Source of the DNA: Rugalucina vietnamica
Taxonomy: Eukaryota; Mollusca; Bivalvia; Lucinida; Lucinidae
DNA: 64,000 nucleotides
NCBI GenBank assembly: GCA_964017185.1
Contig: OZ024869.1
Location: 59,112,761-59,176,760, forward strand
Reading direction: 5' to 3'
A program made the position numbers and the translations under genes. The first letter of the stretch is position 1, and each line of letters begins with the position of its first letter. Below, in pieces: positions 10,801-21,860 of this stretch. The notes beneath the pieces were generated by a model. That model was given only the letters and a program-made list of their open reading frames with translations, did not search any database and was not told the DNA's origin.

Positions 10801-11481
10801 AAGATACAAATTTGAAATTTAACGAATTAGACGATAATTTCTCAAAGTGTACTTGATGGCCTGTAAAAGGGTATTCAGCAGGAAACACAGTAGCATGAGT
10901 GTCAGTGGTGAAGCATGTACATCTACTGGTGTACTAGTGCTGCACTGTGCTTGTAATAGTAGCATGCTATTTTTTCATGAATCACAAACAATTAGTTAGT
11001 AATTTGCGTATTTGAACAATATCCAATACGTTGCACCAACGTTTTATATCCGAGATACGAACTGTTACAGAAATACCACCATTTACATTCTGATTGAAAA
11101 ATAATCAAACCCATTCAAAAAAATAGCATCTGATCTGGTTCAGACAAGATACAATTTATTCCAACAGTGAGAATTCAAATCCTTGGGTTACACAAACAAA
11201 TAAACAACAACTTAAGTACCTGTCTTTCTTAAAATCATGCAATGGCTGTGTATAGGGTGATTCATGACATATCTTTTTTTTTTCTTAGAAAGCAAATGAA
11301 AAAAAACAACAACATAAAAACAAAAGCCCAATATGCGATGGTAAAATGCAAAAGTAAAGAAATCCATACAGTTATTTAATATATAAATCGTTAACAATGT
11401 TATCATATGCAATTGTAACAATGCTTATTGTCGTATTCCCGTTTAACTCACAGCTGATAAACATGTGGTATATAAATGATC
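10801..11481. other. No recognisable feature
   Basis: AT-rich sequence between the decayed LTR and the foldback element. No domain-bearing ORF, no tRNA boxes and no tandem repeat were seen. Confidence 0.5.
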
Positions 11482-11842
11482 GGTGACGCACAACCGAAGT
11501 TGAGATGAAAAAAATCGAGTTTTCTCCTAAACCATTTACTCTATTGACTGATAGATAGGCGCAGTCCATGCAGAAATTGAACATTTATTGAATGAAAGTA
11601 TTATAAGAAATCAAGGTTATTTCGTTTTCGCAAACTCTTAGCCCCATGAACATATAGTGCTTCCAACACAATAGCATTGAAGTGATATTGCGAAAACGAA
11701 ATAACCGGGATTTCTTATGTTACTTTCTTTCACTTTTATTTTCTACATTGACTGCACCCATCTATCAGTCAGTAGAAGAAACGCTGTAGGAGAAAACTCG
11801 ATTTTGTTTTCATCTATACTTCGTTTTCAAATGTGTGTCACC
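11482..11842. mobile_element. Foldback MITE-like element (361 bp)
   Basis: Both ends are GGTGAC(G/A)CACA in inverted orientation. The arms stay complementary for about 150 bp inward ('aaaatcgagttttctccta', 'ggttatttcgttttcgcaa' and their complements), leaving a loop of about 50 bp near 11635-11685. It has no ORF. A related locus at about 48485-48665 (reverse orientation) matches the flanks but lacks the foldback body. Superfamily unknown. Confidence 0.75.
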
Positions 11843-12719
11843 CTATAGATTCACTGTACGACAGAAAAAAGAGCGCATTTTTGGACAAAATTTGCGCGAC
11901 AGTGGTAAGTATTTTGCGTGTTTTCTGGTTATCGGATTTGTTTATGTGCCATCTTTTACCTTTGACTGCTTTTACACCTGCATGCGTGCCGCGTAATGGC
12001 AAAATTACCACAAAAGATGTTTGTAGGAGCATGCGGAAGGGAGCCAAACCCCGTTTTAGGGAGAGGAGGTGACATCACCTGCTATTGTTGGTTTAAATAC
12101 ATTTTTAGTTAGCCTTTGCCATCCTTTGAAGGCCTGGGTGGACTGCTCACGAATTTTATTTTGGCGCGATGGTTAAATTACACATTGTTTCATGCTATTT
12201 ATGCTGCCTACGAATTACAAACGTTTGTTTTCTAGATATATGAACATATCCTTTGTGTTTAAGATCATAAACTGCTTAATTTTCTAGTCTAGAGCAAAGC
12301 TAGGAATCACAGATTAAGAAGGCATCTTCTTATATTCTTTAATTCATACTTTTGCAGCTGTTGTTTTAGTATTTATGATGTTGAATTACCCCACCCGCTT
12401 ACATAATAATATGGATCATGGAATTTAAATAAATGCATATTGATTCGTGAGGTTGAAGAACAAATGAATATGTGATGTGCTCATAAACATTATACATGTA
12501 TTTATGTTTATTTCTGTTGTTCAGTTTCTTTATAAATTCACATCTGTACATCATTATCATGACCAAGTCCATGGTCAGATTACCATTTCCTATAAAATGT
12601 CAGATGTAAGTTCTCATTGTTCCATAGGCTGGATCATGCATACCTTTAAGCAAGCGGCTAAGAAATACTACAATTGTATGTAGTTAGTTGTGCATAATTG
12701 TCATATTAATCATTTGATT
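11843..12719. other. No convincing gene; partly repeated at 48.5 kb
   Basis: 11843-11965 matches 48485-48640 in reverse orientation ('gattcactgtacgacagaaaa', 'gacaaaatttgcgcgac', 'ttatgtgcca'), so the start is a dispersed repeat. The ORF that crosses it has no known motif. From 11966 to 12719 nothing is recognised. Confidence 0.5.
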
Positions 12720-15700
12720 CCAATTTCAGCTCTCTTGGATTTTCGGTTGTTGAGATATAAACGTTTCCGTTGGTATACCCCTCTATATTTCTGTGATTTG
12801 TATCTACTATTTTAAGTTATCATTAATAGTTAAACACCAAGATAGTTGAAATATTCATTTATCTTATCACTTGGTTATAGAACATTATCATGGCAATCAT
12901 TCGATTTTAGCTCTCTAGGACATTTGGTTGCCGAGTTAAACATTTTTGTTGGTATACCCCCTCCACGTTTCTGTGTTTTTTTTCTAATATTTAAAGTTTT
13001 TATCAATATTCGATAAACAAGTAAGATTGTTTGTGTGTCTTAGCACATGGTTATATAACATTATCATAGCAATCATTTGATACCAATTTCAGCCCTCTGG
13101 AGCATTTGGTCACTGAGATATTAGCAGTTTTATTTGTATACCACCTTCGTTTGCCAGTGATTCTTCTCTTATATCTTCAGTTTCCTTAAACATTTGAAGA
13201 ACAAGAAAGTCAGCTTGTTTATATATCTTATTACATGGTTTTAAAATATTGTCATAGCAATTATTTGACACCAATTTCAGCTCTCTATGGCTTTTTAGCT
13301 CACCTGAGCCGTTAGGCTCACAAGGTGAGCTTATAGGATGGCCATGATCCGGCGTCCGTCCGTCGTCCGTCGTCGTCCACCATTTTCAAAGATCTTCTTC
13401 TCTGAAACCGCTTGGCCAATCAAAGCCAAATTTTATATGAAGCATCTATAGGAAGGGGGAACCAATGTGTTTATAAATAATCCAGGTCACATGACAAAGA
13501 TGGCCGTCATGCCCATATATGGTAAAAACCCTTCAAAATTCTTCTTCTCCGGAACTACTGGACCGATTTCAACGAAACTTGGCATGAAGCATTGGGGACT
13601 AGAGTACTACAATGTGTTTATAAATTATGACCTTTGGATGACCTTGACCTATTTTACGACAAGGCCAACATAGGTCGCCCATGCATTTGAATGGGGAAAA
13701 TTGTTAAAATGTCATTTGAAAGGCAAATCTTGCAGGAAATGGGCAAATGGACTGAAGGTAGGTAATTCTGAAAAAAATTGGACCCCAGGGGTTGGTCTGC
13801 CCCCACCCCGGGGCAATATACATGTATATTACAAAAATATTCAAAGGTCTTCTTCTCTGAAACCACTTGGCCAATCAAAGCCCAATTTTATAGGAAGCAT
13901 CTATGGGAAGGGGGAATCAATGTGTTTATAAATAATCCAGGTCACATGACCAAGATGGCCGCCATGCCCATATATGGTAAAAAACCTTTAAAATTCTTCT
14001 TCTCCTGAACCAATGGACCGATTTCAACAAAACTTGGCAGGAAGCATCGGGGACTGAAGTACTACAACGTGTTTATAAATTATGACCTTTGGATGACCTT
14101 GACCTATTTTACAGCAAGGCCACCATAGGTCGCCAATGCATTTGAATGGGGAAAACTTTTAAAATGTCATTTAAAGTGAAAGTCTTGCAGGAAATGGGCA
14201 GTAGGGCTGAATATTAATGATTCTGAAAAAACAATTGGACCCCAGGGGCTCATTTGCCCCAGCCCCAGGGCATTATACATGTATATTACCATAATATTCA
14301 AACATCTTCTCCTCTGAAACCGCTTGGCCAATCAAAGCCAAATTTCATGTGAAGCATCTATAGAATAGAGGGAATTAATGTATATATAAATAATCAAGGT
14401 CACATTACCAAGATGGCCGCCATGCCCATATATGGTATAAACCCTTCAAAAATCTTCTTCTCCGGAACCGGTGGACCGATTTCAAAGAAACTTGGCATGA
14501 AGCATCGATGACTCAAGTACTACAATGTGTGTATAAATCATGACCCTATTTTAAGGCAAGGTCAACATGGGTTGCATATGTATTTGTATGGGTAAACTGT
14601 TAAAATGTCATTTGAAGGGAAAAACGTGTATGGACAGTATATTGATTATTCTGAAGAAAAAAAATTGGCCCAAGGGCTTCATCTGCCCCTATACGGGACT
14701 ATTTTCTATAACATTCGTATATACAGCAGATCTCAGGTGAGCGTTTACAGGACCATTGGTCCTCTGGTGGTTGCTGAGGTATATACGTTTCTATTGGTAT
14801 ACCCCCTCTATTTTTCTGAGATTTTTATCTCATATTTAAAGTTCTCATCATTATTCCAACAAGAAAGTAGTAGTATTTATGTGTCTTATCATATTCTTAT
14901 AATACATTATTGTAGCAATCATTTGAAACCAATTTCAGCTCGCTAGAGCTTTTGGTCACAGATATTTTCAATTTTATTGGTATACCCCCTTCGTTTTCCG
15001 ATAATTTTTCTCTTATATCTTATGTTTTCATAAATATTGGAGCTACAAGACAGTCAGCTTATTTATATACCTTAATACATGGTTATAGAATATAATCATA
15101 GCAATCATTTGATACCAATTTCTGCTCTCTATGGCTTTTGGTTGCTGAGATATAAACGTTTCCGTAGGTATACCCCTTCCATTTTCTGTGATTTTTCTCT
15201 AATATTTTAAGTTTTCACCAATATTCAAACAGCACCAAAGTCTGATTATTTATGTATCATATTTTGTGGCTGTCATAGCAATAATTGGCTACCAATTTCA
15301 GCTCTCTATGGCTTTTGCTTGGTGAGCTATAAACGTTTCTGTAGGTATACCCCTCCATTGTTCTGTTATTTTTCTCTAATATTGAAAGTTCTGATTAATA
15401 TTTTGAACGCCAAGAAAGTCAAATTATGTCTGTATTTTATCATATTATTATAGAACACTTTCATAACAATTATTTGATATGAATTTCAGCTCTCTAGAAT
15501 TTTTGGTTGTTGAGATATCAGCAATGTTGTTGGTATACCCCCTTCATTTATCTGTTGTTGTTTTTTTTTCTCTAATATCTGAAGGTCTCTTTAATATTAG
15601 AGCATTAAGATAGCCAGCTTGTTTATATATCTTAGTATATGATTATAGAACATGGTCATGGCAATCTTTTGATACCAATTTAAGCTCTCTAGATCTTTTG

Positions 15701-16180
15701 ATTGCTGAGAAATAAGCAATTGTGCTAGTATACTCCATTTTTATGTGATGTTTTCTAATATTTAAAGTTCTCGTTGATTTTCAAACAGTCACCAGGAAGT
15801 CTGTTTGATTTTTATATCATATTACATAGTTATACAATCATTTGATACATATTTCTGCTCTCTAAGTCTATCAGTAGCCAAGATACATGTGGTAATAAAG
15901 GGGTACCACATTACTTCCTCTGCTTATTAGGGGTGGGGGTGAGCATTCTGTGAGTTTATGTGACACAAATGGGCATTAAAGTGATCCTCTGACCAAACTG
16001 GCACCCATGAGCATTTGTTCTATGGGTGCAAGGTACGTCCTATAGATTAACCCACCCCAAACACTTCAAATGGCAATAGATTTTCCCTTTGTAAATCTTG
16101 ATTTTCATCATTTTCATTAATATTTATGAAAATGCAAATGAGAATTTTTATTTAGGCCCATGACATCAACAAATTTGTCA
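12720..16180 (+). repeat. Diverged tandem array, ~185-bp unit, ~9 copies
   Basis: The phrase 'ggtataccccct.c' recurs near 12770, 12950, 13138, 14795, 14980, 15170, 15345 and 15530, preceded by 'gctctctagagcttttggttgctgagata' variants and followed by 'tttctctaatatttaaagtt'. Spacing is about 180-190 bp. The array is split at 13294/14768 by a HINE-like element. It ends in a unique terminal stretch (about 15960-16180, 'cccatgagcatttgttc', 'atgcaaatgagaattttt') that is also present at the end of the related array near 62190-62340. Confidence 0.85.
13295..14767 (+). mobile_element. Complete HINE-like (Helitron-related?) element
   Basis: The 5' end is TTAGCTCACCTGAGCC with an imperfect terminal stem-loop. 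The 3' end is GGACCATTGGTCC, a perfect short hairpin, followed by CTCTGG. Between them are three tandem internal units of ~455 bp, beginning near 13385, 13845 and 14300. It sits inside a ~185-bp satellite unit; neighbouring units read 'ggcttttggttgctg', so insertion was T|T with no target-site duplication. The hairpin plus CTRR-like terminus and lack of duplication fit Helitron/Helentron biology. There is no Rep/helicase ORF, so it would be non-autonomous. Confidence 0.75.
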
Positions 16181-16422
16181 TATAGTACTATTGGTATGTG
16201 AAGATCGGTTCGTGACGCGCAAAAATGACGGGTGCTATTTTCTTGTCGCGTTTTTTGATCGCGTTTTTTTGTGTTTGCTGAGATTGGAGAGGTGTTTTTG
16301 TTAAGTATATGTGTATAAACACTCTTTGAGAGTGTGTGGTGCTGCGTGCTGTGAGAGGAAAAGAAAGAATCGTCTTTTTTGGTAGAGAGATCGTAGAAAA
16401 TTTTCGAACAAAAGATTTGGTC

Positions 16423-17205
16423 ATGAGTTCGGACGAAACCAGTATTCGTGTGGAACCGGTGTTCTTTAAATGTGCCGATAACTGGCTGAATACTTGGGAA
16501 ATCTGCGATGCATGTTCATCGGTCGTAAAGAAAATTAATGACGAAAAGAAAAAAAAATGTGTTGAGGGGGCCCAGAGAATAGGTGGCGTCTGGCGTATTT
16601 ATCTGACGGATGAAACCGCCAGGGTCATGTTGCTGAGTGAAGGGATTACTCTCAGAGGCCAGCATGTAGAGCTCAAAGAGCAGAACCCTTTCAGGATTGC
16701 GCCAGAATTTGAGATGTATGAGATAAGGCTATTTATAAAAAATCTCCGCTTTTCATTTGATAATGCTGAGATAGAGAAAACGCTCAGAAACAAAGGAGTA
16801 GTCATGGTAAACCCTATGAAATACTCAAAGGCAAGAGACCCAAAAGCCAAACTGACCAACTTTAAAACGGATGACAGATTCGTAGATATTGTAGTCCCCG
16901 ATGATGCACTCCCCAAACAACTGTCAGTAGGCGCCTTCACTGCCTTTCTGTATTATAAAAAACAGAAGCAAGCTGAAAAACAGCTAGAATGTGGGAACTG
17001 TATGGAAAAGGGGCACCGAAGAAAAGAATGCCTTAATCCAGTCGTATGTTATAACTGCAGGCAGCCCGGGCACAAGAAGGGGGACCCTGAATGTCCATCA
17101 GTGCCGGATCACCTCGAAGGGGATAATGTCGTTTTTTTCAAAGCTGCAGTAATGGGTAGAAAAATTTTTCTCTTAAAACGCAATAATAATATGAGGGGAC
17201 TTTAA
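16423..17205 (+). CDS. LINE ORF1 protein with two zinc knuckles
   Basis: The ATG at 16423 gives about 260 residues; the frame is open upstream but without an ATG. The middle ('FEMYEIRLFIKNLRFSFDNA...') looks RRM-like. Two C-terminal zinc knuckles follow, CGNCMEKGHRRKEC (C-x2-C-x4-H-x4-C) and CYNCRQPGHKKGDPEC (with a longer last spacing of six). Such proteins coat LINE RNA and help form the retrotransposition particle. The last ~10 residues are foreign, because the frame runs across a deletion into ORF2 sequence before stopping at 17205. Confidence 0.7.
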   Translation: MSSDETSIRVEPVFFKCADNWLNTWEICDACSSVVKKINDEKKKKCVEGAQRIGGVWRIYLTDETARVMLLSEGITLRGQHVELKEQNPFRIAPEFEMYEIRLFIKNLRFSFDNAEIEKTLRNKGVVMVNPMKYSKARDPKAKLTNFKTDDRFVDIVVPDDALPKQLSVGAFTAFLYYKKQKQAEKQLECGNCMEKGHRRKECLNPVVCYNCRQPGHKKGDPECPSVPDHLEGDNVVFFKAAVMGRKIFLLKRNNNMRGL

Positions 17206-18080
17206 TCATACAGATGTAAGCAGATTAGACAGGCATAAACCTACTGATGTAAAAGATACAAGCTCTGTTACATATAAAAACCTAACAACCTCAAAAGATT
17301 TACATGATATATGGAGGCAGATGCATCCAAGCAAAAAGCAATATACATACAAGGATAAGCAGATTGGACAAATTTCTTGTCACTACAGAACTCTTAGAGA
17401 GTGTACAAAAACACATATTCTTATACCAGGAATAAAAACTGATCACAAAGGTGTCACAATATTTTTAGATTTTAATAAAACAAATAGAGGCCCAGGTAGA
17501 TGGAAAATGAATACCAGCAGTTTAAATGATAAAGCTTATATAGGAAAAATAAAATCCTTGCTACAAAAAACACAAAATGAGTATAAAAATTTACCCAAAC
17601 AACTTATATGGGAAATGTGCAAAATAAGAATAAAAGCATACACAATTGATTACTGTAAGCAGAAAAGAAATGTAGAAAAAAAAATCTGATAGAAAACTTG
17701 GAAAAGAAAATACAGATTAAAGAGGAAGAGCTCATAAACTATAATTATAATAGAAATGTGCAGTTTCAAAGAGATGTTCTAACACAAGACCTACATAAAC
17801 TCATTGCGGATAAAAACAAAGGCGCATATGTAAGAAGTCGGGCAAAATGGTTCGAAGAAGGAGAAAAAAAGCACAAAGTTCTTTTTCAATTTAGAAAAAC
17901 AAAACATTTCAAAAAATACAATTAAAAGACCTAAAAGAAATGATGGTTCCTATACTATGAATGATGCCGACATCATAGAGGAAGGTCGTAATTTCTATAA
18001 GGACCTATATACAAAAGAAAGCATTCCCAGTGATGAGATTAATAAGTACCTAAACGAAGTATATAACCTAAACAAATTAA
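17190..18080 (+). pseudogene. LINE ORF2 remnant (endonuclease end and linker)
   Basis: Just after ORF1, in a different frame, sequence reads 'GDFNHTDVSRLD', the catalytic Asp/Asn motif of an APE-type endonuclease. 'DIWRQMHPSKKQYTY' and 'TDHKGVTIFLDF' (SDH-like catalytic His) follow. At 17780-17900 is 'YVRSRAKWFEEGEKKHKVLFQF' and at 17960-18010 'IIEEGRNFYKDLYTKE', typical of the L1/Tx1 linker before RT. Frameshifts lie near 17690 and 17930. The RT domain itself is missing. Confidence 0.75.
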
Positions 18081-18316
18081 AGGAATCGATTCGGAAACGC
18101 ATATTTGGCCCTGTACATATTCGTTTAGATGTTACAGTACGTGTTACAAATCAAATTCCAACGATTTACCCCAAAATAAGTACACAATCATCGATTGAAA
18201 ATTACGCTAAAATGCGTCTCGAATCGCGAAGGTTGTCGCCATATTTGTTTACCTGTGACGTCACTCACTCACTTTCGGTTGAGAGCCATTTACAAGCGTT
18301 CGTACTCCACTTCATT
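18081..18316 (+). mobile_element. Kolobok-type transposon end fragment
   Basis: Begins immediately after TTAA with AGGAATCGATTCGGAAACGC. Its ~236 bp are the reverse complement, with few changes, of the right end of the element at 20207-21860 (21625-21860), including 'gtgacgtcactcactcac'. Homology stops at 'ccacttcatt'. It is a single end with no internal sequence and no second terminus, so it is a fragment. Confidence 0.8.
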
Positions 18317-18329
18317 AGAAATTAGTAAC

Positions 18330-19680
18330 TGAATCGGTAAAGCACTTGCGTTTAGCGGACCTTATCAATTTTTTTAACCCTATTGCGATATTTTTTGAAT
18401 TGCGACCATGATTTTCTACGTTTGTAATTATCCCTTTGTTTTCGAGCGAATGCGATATCATCGTTGTACCATTCAGGTAAATGTTTTGTTTTAACGCGTT
18501 TAGTTTTGAAAGGAGCGTGACGATCTAAATGTTTCACAAGAATACCATACCAGTTAGCGATATCATCATTTATGTCTGAGTGACATGCCGAGAAATCATT
18601 AAGATCACTTGCGAGATCAGAAATAAACGCCTCTTCATTGAAATTCTTAAAGCATCGGTATGAGGTTATAATATGATTTAATTTTGATATTTTGCTGTTT
18701 ATCTTTCTCGTAAAGCACACGGGAAAGTGATCACTTAAGGCAAAGGTTGATACAAAACTTTCGGTTATATTTTTGGTTGAGATGTATAAATATGATCTAT
18801 AATTGTAGAGCTTGACTCTGTGACTCGAGTCGGGACTTAAACATGTTGAGTCAGATCAAATAAGTCTATAACATTTTGCCATTTTCTATTGTGATTTATT
18901 TTCAGATCAATATTAGAATCACCCATAATTATTAGCTTAAGGCCCGTTGTCTGTGCTATCGACAACTCCTCTTCAAAAAGGTCGATCCACTCAGATTTCG
19001 AATCGGGAGGACGATACAGAGTACAAACAAGGAAGGGCTTAGAATTGGGCAGTGTTATCTCTGCCCAAAGCGTTTCAATATTTGAGACTTCTAATTCACG
19101 TTTACGTTTGCAATTTATAGATTGCCGATAGTAAAAAATGACGCCCCCGCCAGTCTTATCCTGAGTGTCCGATCTATCTTTTCGAATAAACTCAAAATCA
19201 TCTATCGCTATTTGACCATCAGAAATAGAGTTTGTTAAGAATGTCTCGCACATACCAAAAATATCTGGACAATTGACATGACTCATCATAATACGTAACT
19301 CGTCAACCTTTGGAACAATATGACTTATATTTAAGTTGCAAAAATGAAGTCCTTTTGAATGAAATACAATATCAGCTGACTGATTAAAATCTGCCTCCAG
19401 GTAATTTTCAGTATTAGTTCTAGAGAATAAATCTTCATCACAATCAGTATGTACGGATTCATAATGCGAAAAGAAATATTGTTTTCGCTATTCAGGCTCT
19501 GGTCAAGAGAAAGACTGAGGTCGGAAACACCATTACGAATAAATTCGTCGGCAACGATTTCAAAAGTATCATTCATACACAGGCATGAAAATCTATTGTG
19601 TGTCTCAATTTCAGATTTGTCACTTGAAGATGCATTTGTATTTTGTTTTATGCACCCGTCAGAATCCTAATAAGCCTGAT
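18330..19680 (-). pseudogene. LINE endonuclease fragment (LINE G, CR1/Jockey-like)
   Basis: Minus-strand APE-type endonuclease. 19289-18837 carries 'IFGMCETFLT', 'GGGVIFYYRQS', 'FLVCTLYRPPDSKSEWIDLF' and 'LIIMGDSNIDLKI' (catalytic Glu and Asp/Asn motifs). The 18720-18352 piece is the linker toward RT ('HAPFKTKRVKTKHLPEWYNDDI', 'RRKSWSQFKKYRN'). The N-terminal leader at 19576-19331 is in another frame. RT is absent; the fragment stops at about 18330 near the Kolobok fragment. Confidence 0.75.
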
Positions 19681-19817
19681 ACCTATTCGTACCGGTGTTT
19701 CTTCCATTAAACCAACAGTCTTGAGTTCTATGTCCTCTCATTGAACAAATATGACAATATTTCTGTCCATGATTGTTTGATCCATTATGGCTTGATTCAC
19801 TGTACTGTCCTTTACGG

Positions 19818-19881
19818 TACTAACCATCATGGGGACCCCTAACTCTTGGTACTGACCATCATGGGGACCCCTAACTCTTGG
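19818..19881 (+). repeat. Two tandem copies of a 32-bp unit
   Basis: The phrase 'catcatggggacccctaact' occurs at about 19825 and 19857 in two units of 32 bp, differing at one base. It directly precedes the 5'-truncated start of LINE B homology. Confidence 0.8.
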
Positions 19882-20206
19882 ACGTTAAACGTCCTGCGTC
19901 GGAGAGACTTAGAACTGAACGGTCTAGAGTGCGTCTGGATTCAAGTTAGGATTCGCGGACACGATATTCTCGTTTGTGGAATATATCGACCTTTTTATGC
20001 GAACCTGGACTACTGGAGCTTAATTCATGAATCTATCGACCGAGCTAAGAGTACAAACGTGCAAGATATTGTAATTCTAGGTGACCTCAATATTGATTTA
20101 CTTGTTAATAACAGAAGCAAAAACTTAGAGAATCTAATGCAAACTTATAATCTAAAACAACTCATAGACGAACCTACGCACTTTACTGAATCATCTTCCC
20201 CCTTAA
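19882..20206 (+). pseudogene. LINE B piece 1: endonuclease
   Basis: Encodes 'VLRRRDLELNGLECVWIQV', 'HDILVCGIYRPFYANLDYW' and 'DIVILGDLNIDLLVN', the YRP and GDxN motifs of a CR1-type APE endonuclease, ending 'EPTHFTESSSP' at the TTAA. The N-terminal catalytic Glu region is missing. Confidence 0.8.
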
Positions 20207-21860
20207 AGGAATGGATTCGGAACCGCATATAAGACGCCGTATGTATACGTAAAATACCATCATAAATTCATTCCTGGTACAAGACAGTGCATATCGGGTT
20301 TGTTGCGCAAAATATTCGTGTTCAAAGTTGGGAAACCTTCGTTTTTTCCTGCATCTGAGTGAATCGTCATCTTTATCGGGTATGGTTACCGGTTTGTCGA
20401 TAATTACACGGTGAACGCGGTAACCAGTATAAAGCTGTGACGTCACTCACTCACTTTCTCTTTAAGCCGCTCATTTCAATTGCAAGACGTTCAAATATTC
20501 TCGCGATAATTTCGTTATTTTATTTTGTATTTGTGGGTATTTTCTGCGTAAAACTTGATAGAAGTCATTAGATCTATGTGATAATACCGGAGAATAATAT
20601 TTACCGAAGATGCCTCAGTGCCAGGCGATTAACTGTAAAAACAAGCCACAGAAATTTTTTTCCAGATACCTGTCATCGGCTTTTCGCTTCAAAATCGTAG
20701 GTGTCGACATTTCCACTATTTCTTATTAATAATCCAGTATGAACGGAATGGAATTACTGTTACATGTATCTACGCACGGTTTTTATTCCGAAGTTTGGCA
20801 TTTCACATACAATTCGTCAAAGAATCGCGCACAATAGAAAAAATAGGAATTCGCAAGTTTTTCATCCATTTTATTCCAAAACGGAATCGGTACACACTCC
20901 AGGGGTCATCTCACTTTTTTTTTTTTTTTTTTTTTTTTTACATAATTTGATTAATTTGCTTCAGTTATCTATTTTATTAAATCTATAATCGGAGATGAAC
21001 TAATTGATTTTTAATGCGCATGCATTTCTAATTTGTTTGCCACCAATCCAGAAAAGATTTTCATTCATGCGGATAATTATTTTTAGCATGTGACACGGTA
21101 AACACGCCTCAAACGGTCAGCTGACCTGTCAACAATGACTGCAAAAGTTGTTTACATTAAGACACGCGCCATCAAAAGATGCGACCGCTTTTCTTTAAAT
21201 CGTTTGTTCGCCCTTAAAAGTTGTTTACATAAGGACACGCGCCATCAAAAGATGCGACCGCCATTCTTTAAATCGTTTGATCGCCATTATATGTATGAAA
21301 GATTATCGACTACCTAACTATCGTTACATAATTTTAATTGGATTTACACCATAAAGGTGCGAAATACACTCGGATGGATGTCTCTAAGATGCTTTTTTGG
21401 TTCATAGACAACAAAACACAGGTAAATATTGGGACGTATCGCGGCAAAAACAACTAGCGCCCCGGGAATCACCACTGAGGAAAACCATGTGTCTGAGCCC
21501 AGATTTACTCGTCCCAGGACGCCTGGTCCTGCGTCCGCGAGATCCCTGTGACAGATGACATTTTTTTCTGTTTTTATTTCTTTTTTTTTTTACTCTTACC
21601 CTAATCTGCGAATTTTATAGATAAAATGAAGTGGAGTACGATCGCTTCTAAATGGCTCTAATCCGAAAGTGAGTGAGTGACGTCACAGGTAAACAAATAT
21701 GGCGACAACCTTCGCGATTCGAGACGCATTTTAGCGCAATTTTCAATCGATGATTGTGTACTTATTATGGGGTAAATCGTTGGAATTTGATTTGTAACAC
21801 GTAATGTAACAACTAAATGAATATGTACAGGGCTAAATATGCGTTTCCGAATCGATTCCT
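20207..21860 (+). mobile_element. Kolobok-type DNA transposon, probably internally deleted
   Basis: The ends are inverted: AGGAATGGATTCGGAACCGC on the left and AGGAATCGATTCGGAAACGC on the right (read inward). The element is flanked on both sides by TTAA (20203-20206 and 21861-21864). Removing it and one TTAA restores the reading frame of the LINE B endonuclease. TTAA duplication plus a THAP-like start at 20610 points to the Kolobok superfamily; piggyBac also uses TTAA but has no THAP domain. At 1.65 kb it is too short for an intact transposase. Both sides carry 'gtgacgtcactcactcac' near the termini. A ~75-bp tandem pair lies at 21140-21285. Confidence 0.75.
20610..20729 (+). pseudogene. THAP-like zinc finger start of the Kolobok transposase
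   Basis: The ATG opens a short reading frame whose N-terminus is MPQCQAINCKNKPQKFF. A methionine followed by C-x4-C and basic residues is how THAP domains begin (C2CH DNA-binding fold). The second half (the later C-x2-H and the AVPTF-like motif) is not present. A possible splice donor (GTAGGT) follows near 20698, so this may be a first exon. Short and uncertain. Confidence 0.45.

Larger units (their letters stand above)
16190..18080 (+). mobile_element. L1/Tx1-type LINE (LINE A), internally deleted, 3' truncated
   Basis: Plus-strand LINE with an intact-looking ORF1 and only the rear of ORF2. A large deletion near 17190 joins the end of ORF1 to the endonuclease GDFN motif. It is cut at the TTAA (18077-18080) where a Kolobok end fragment begins, and no continuation was found to the right. 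Clade assignment rests on the ORF2 linker and on an ORF1 with CCHC knuckles. Confidence 0.75.

Noticed and set aside
11833-12072. Pair of overlapping ORFs on both strands
   Set aside because: The region is a dispersed repeat also present at 48.5 kb, and neither frame shows a motif.
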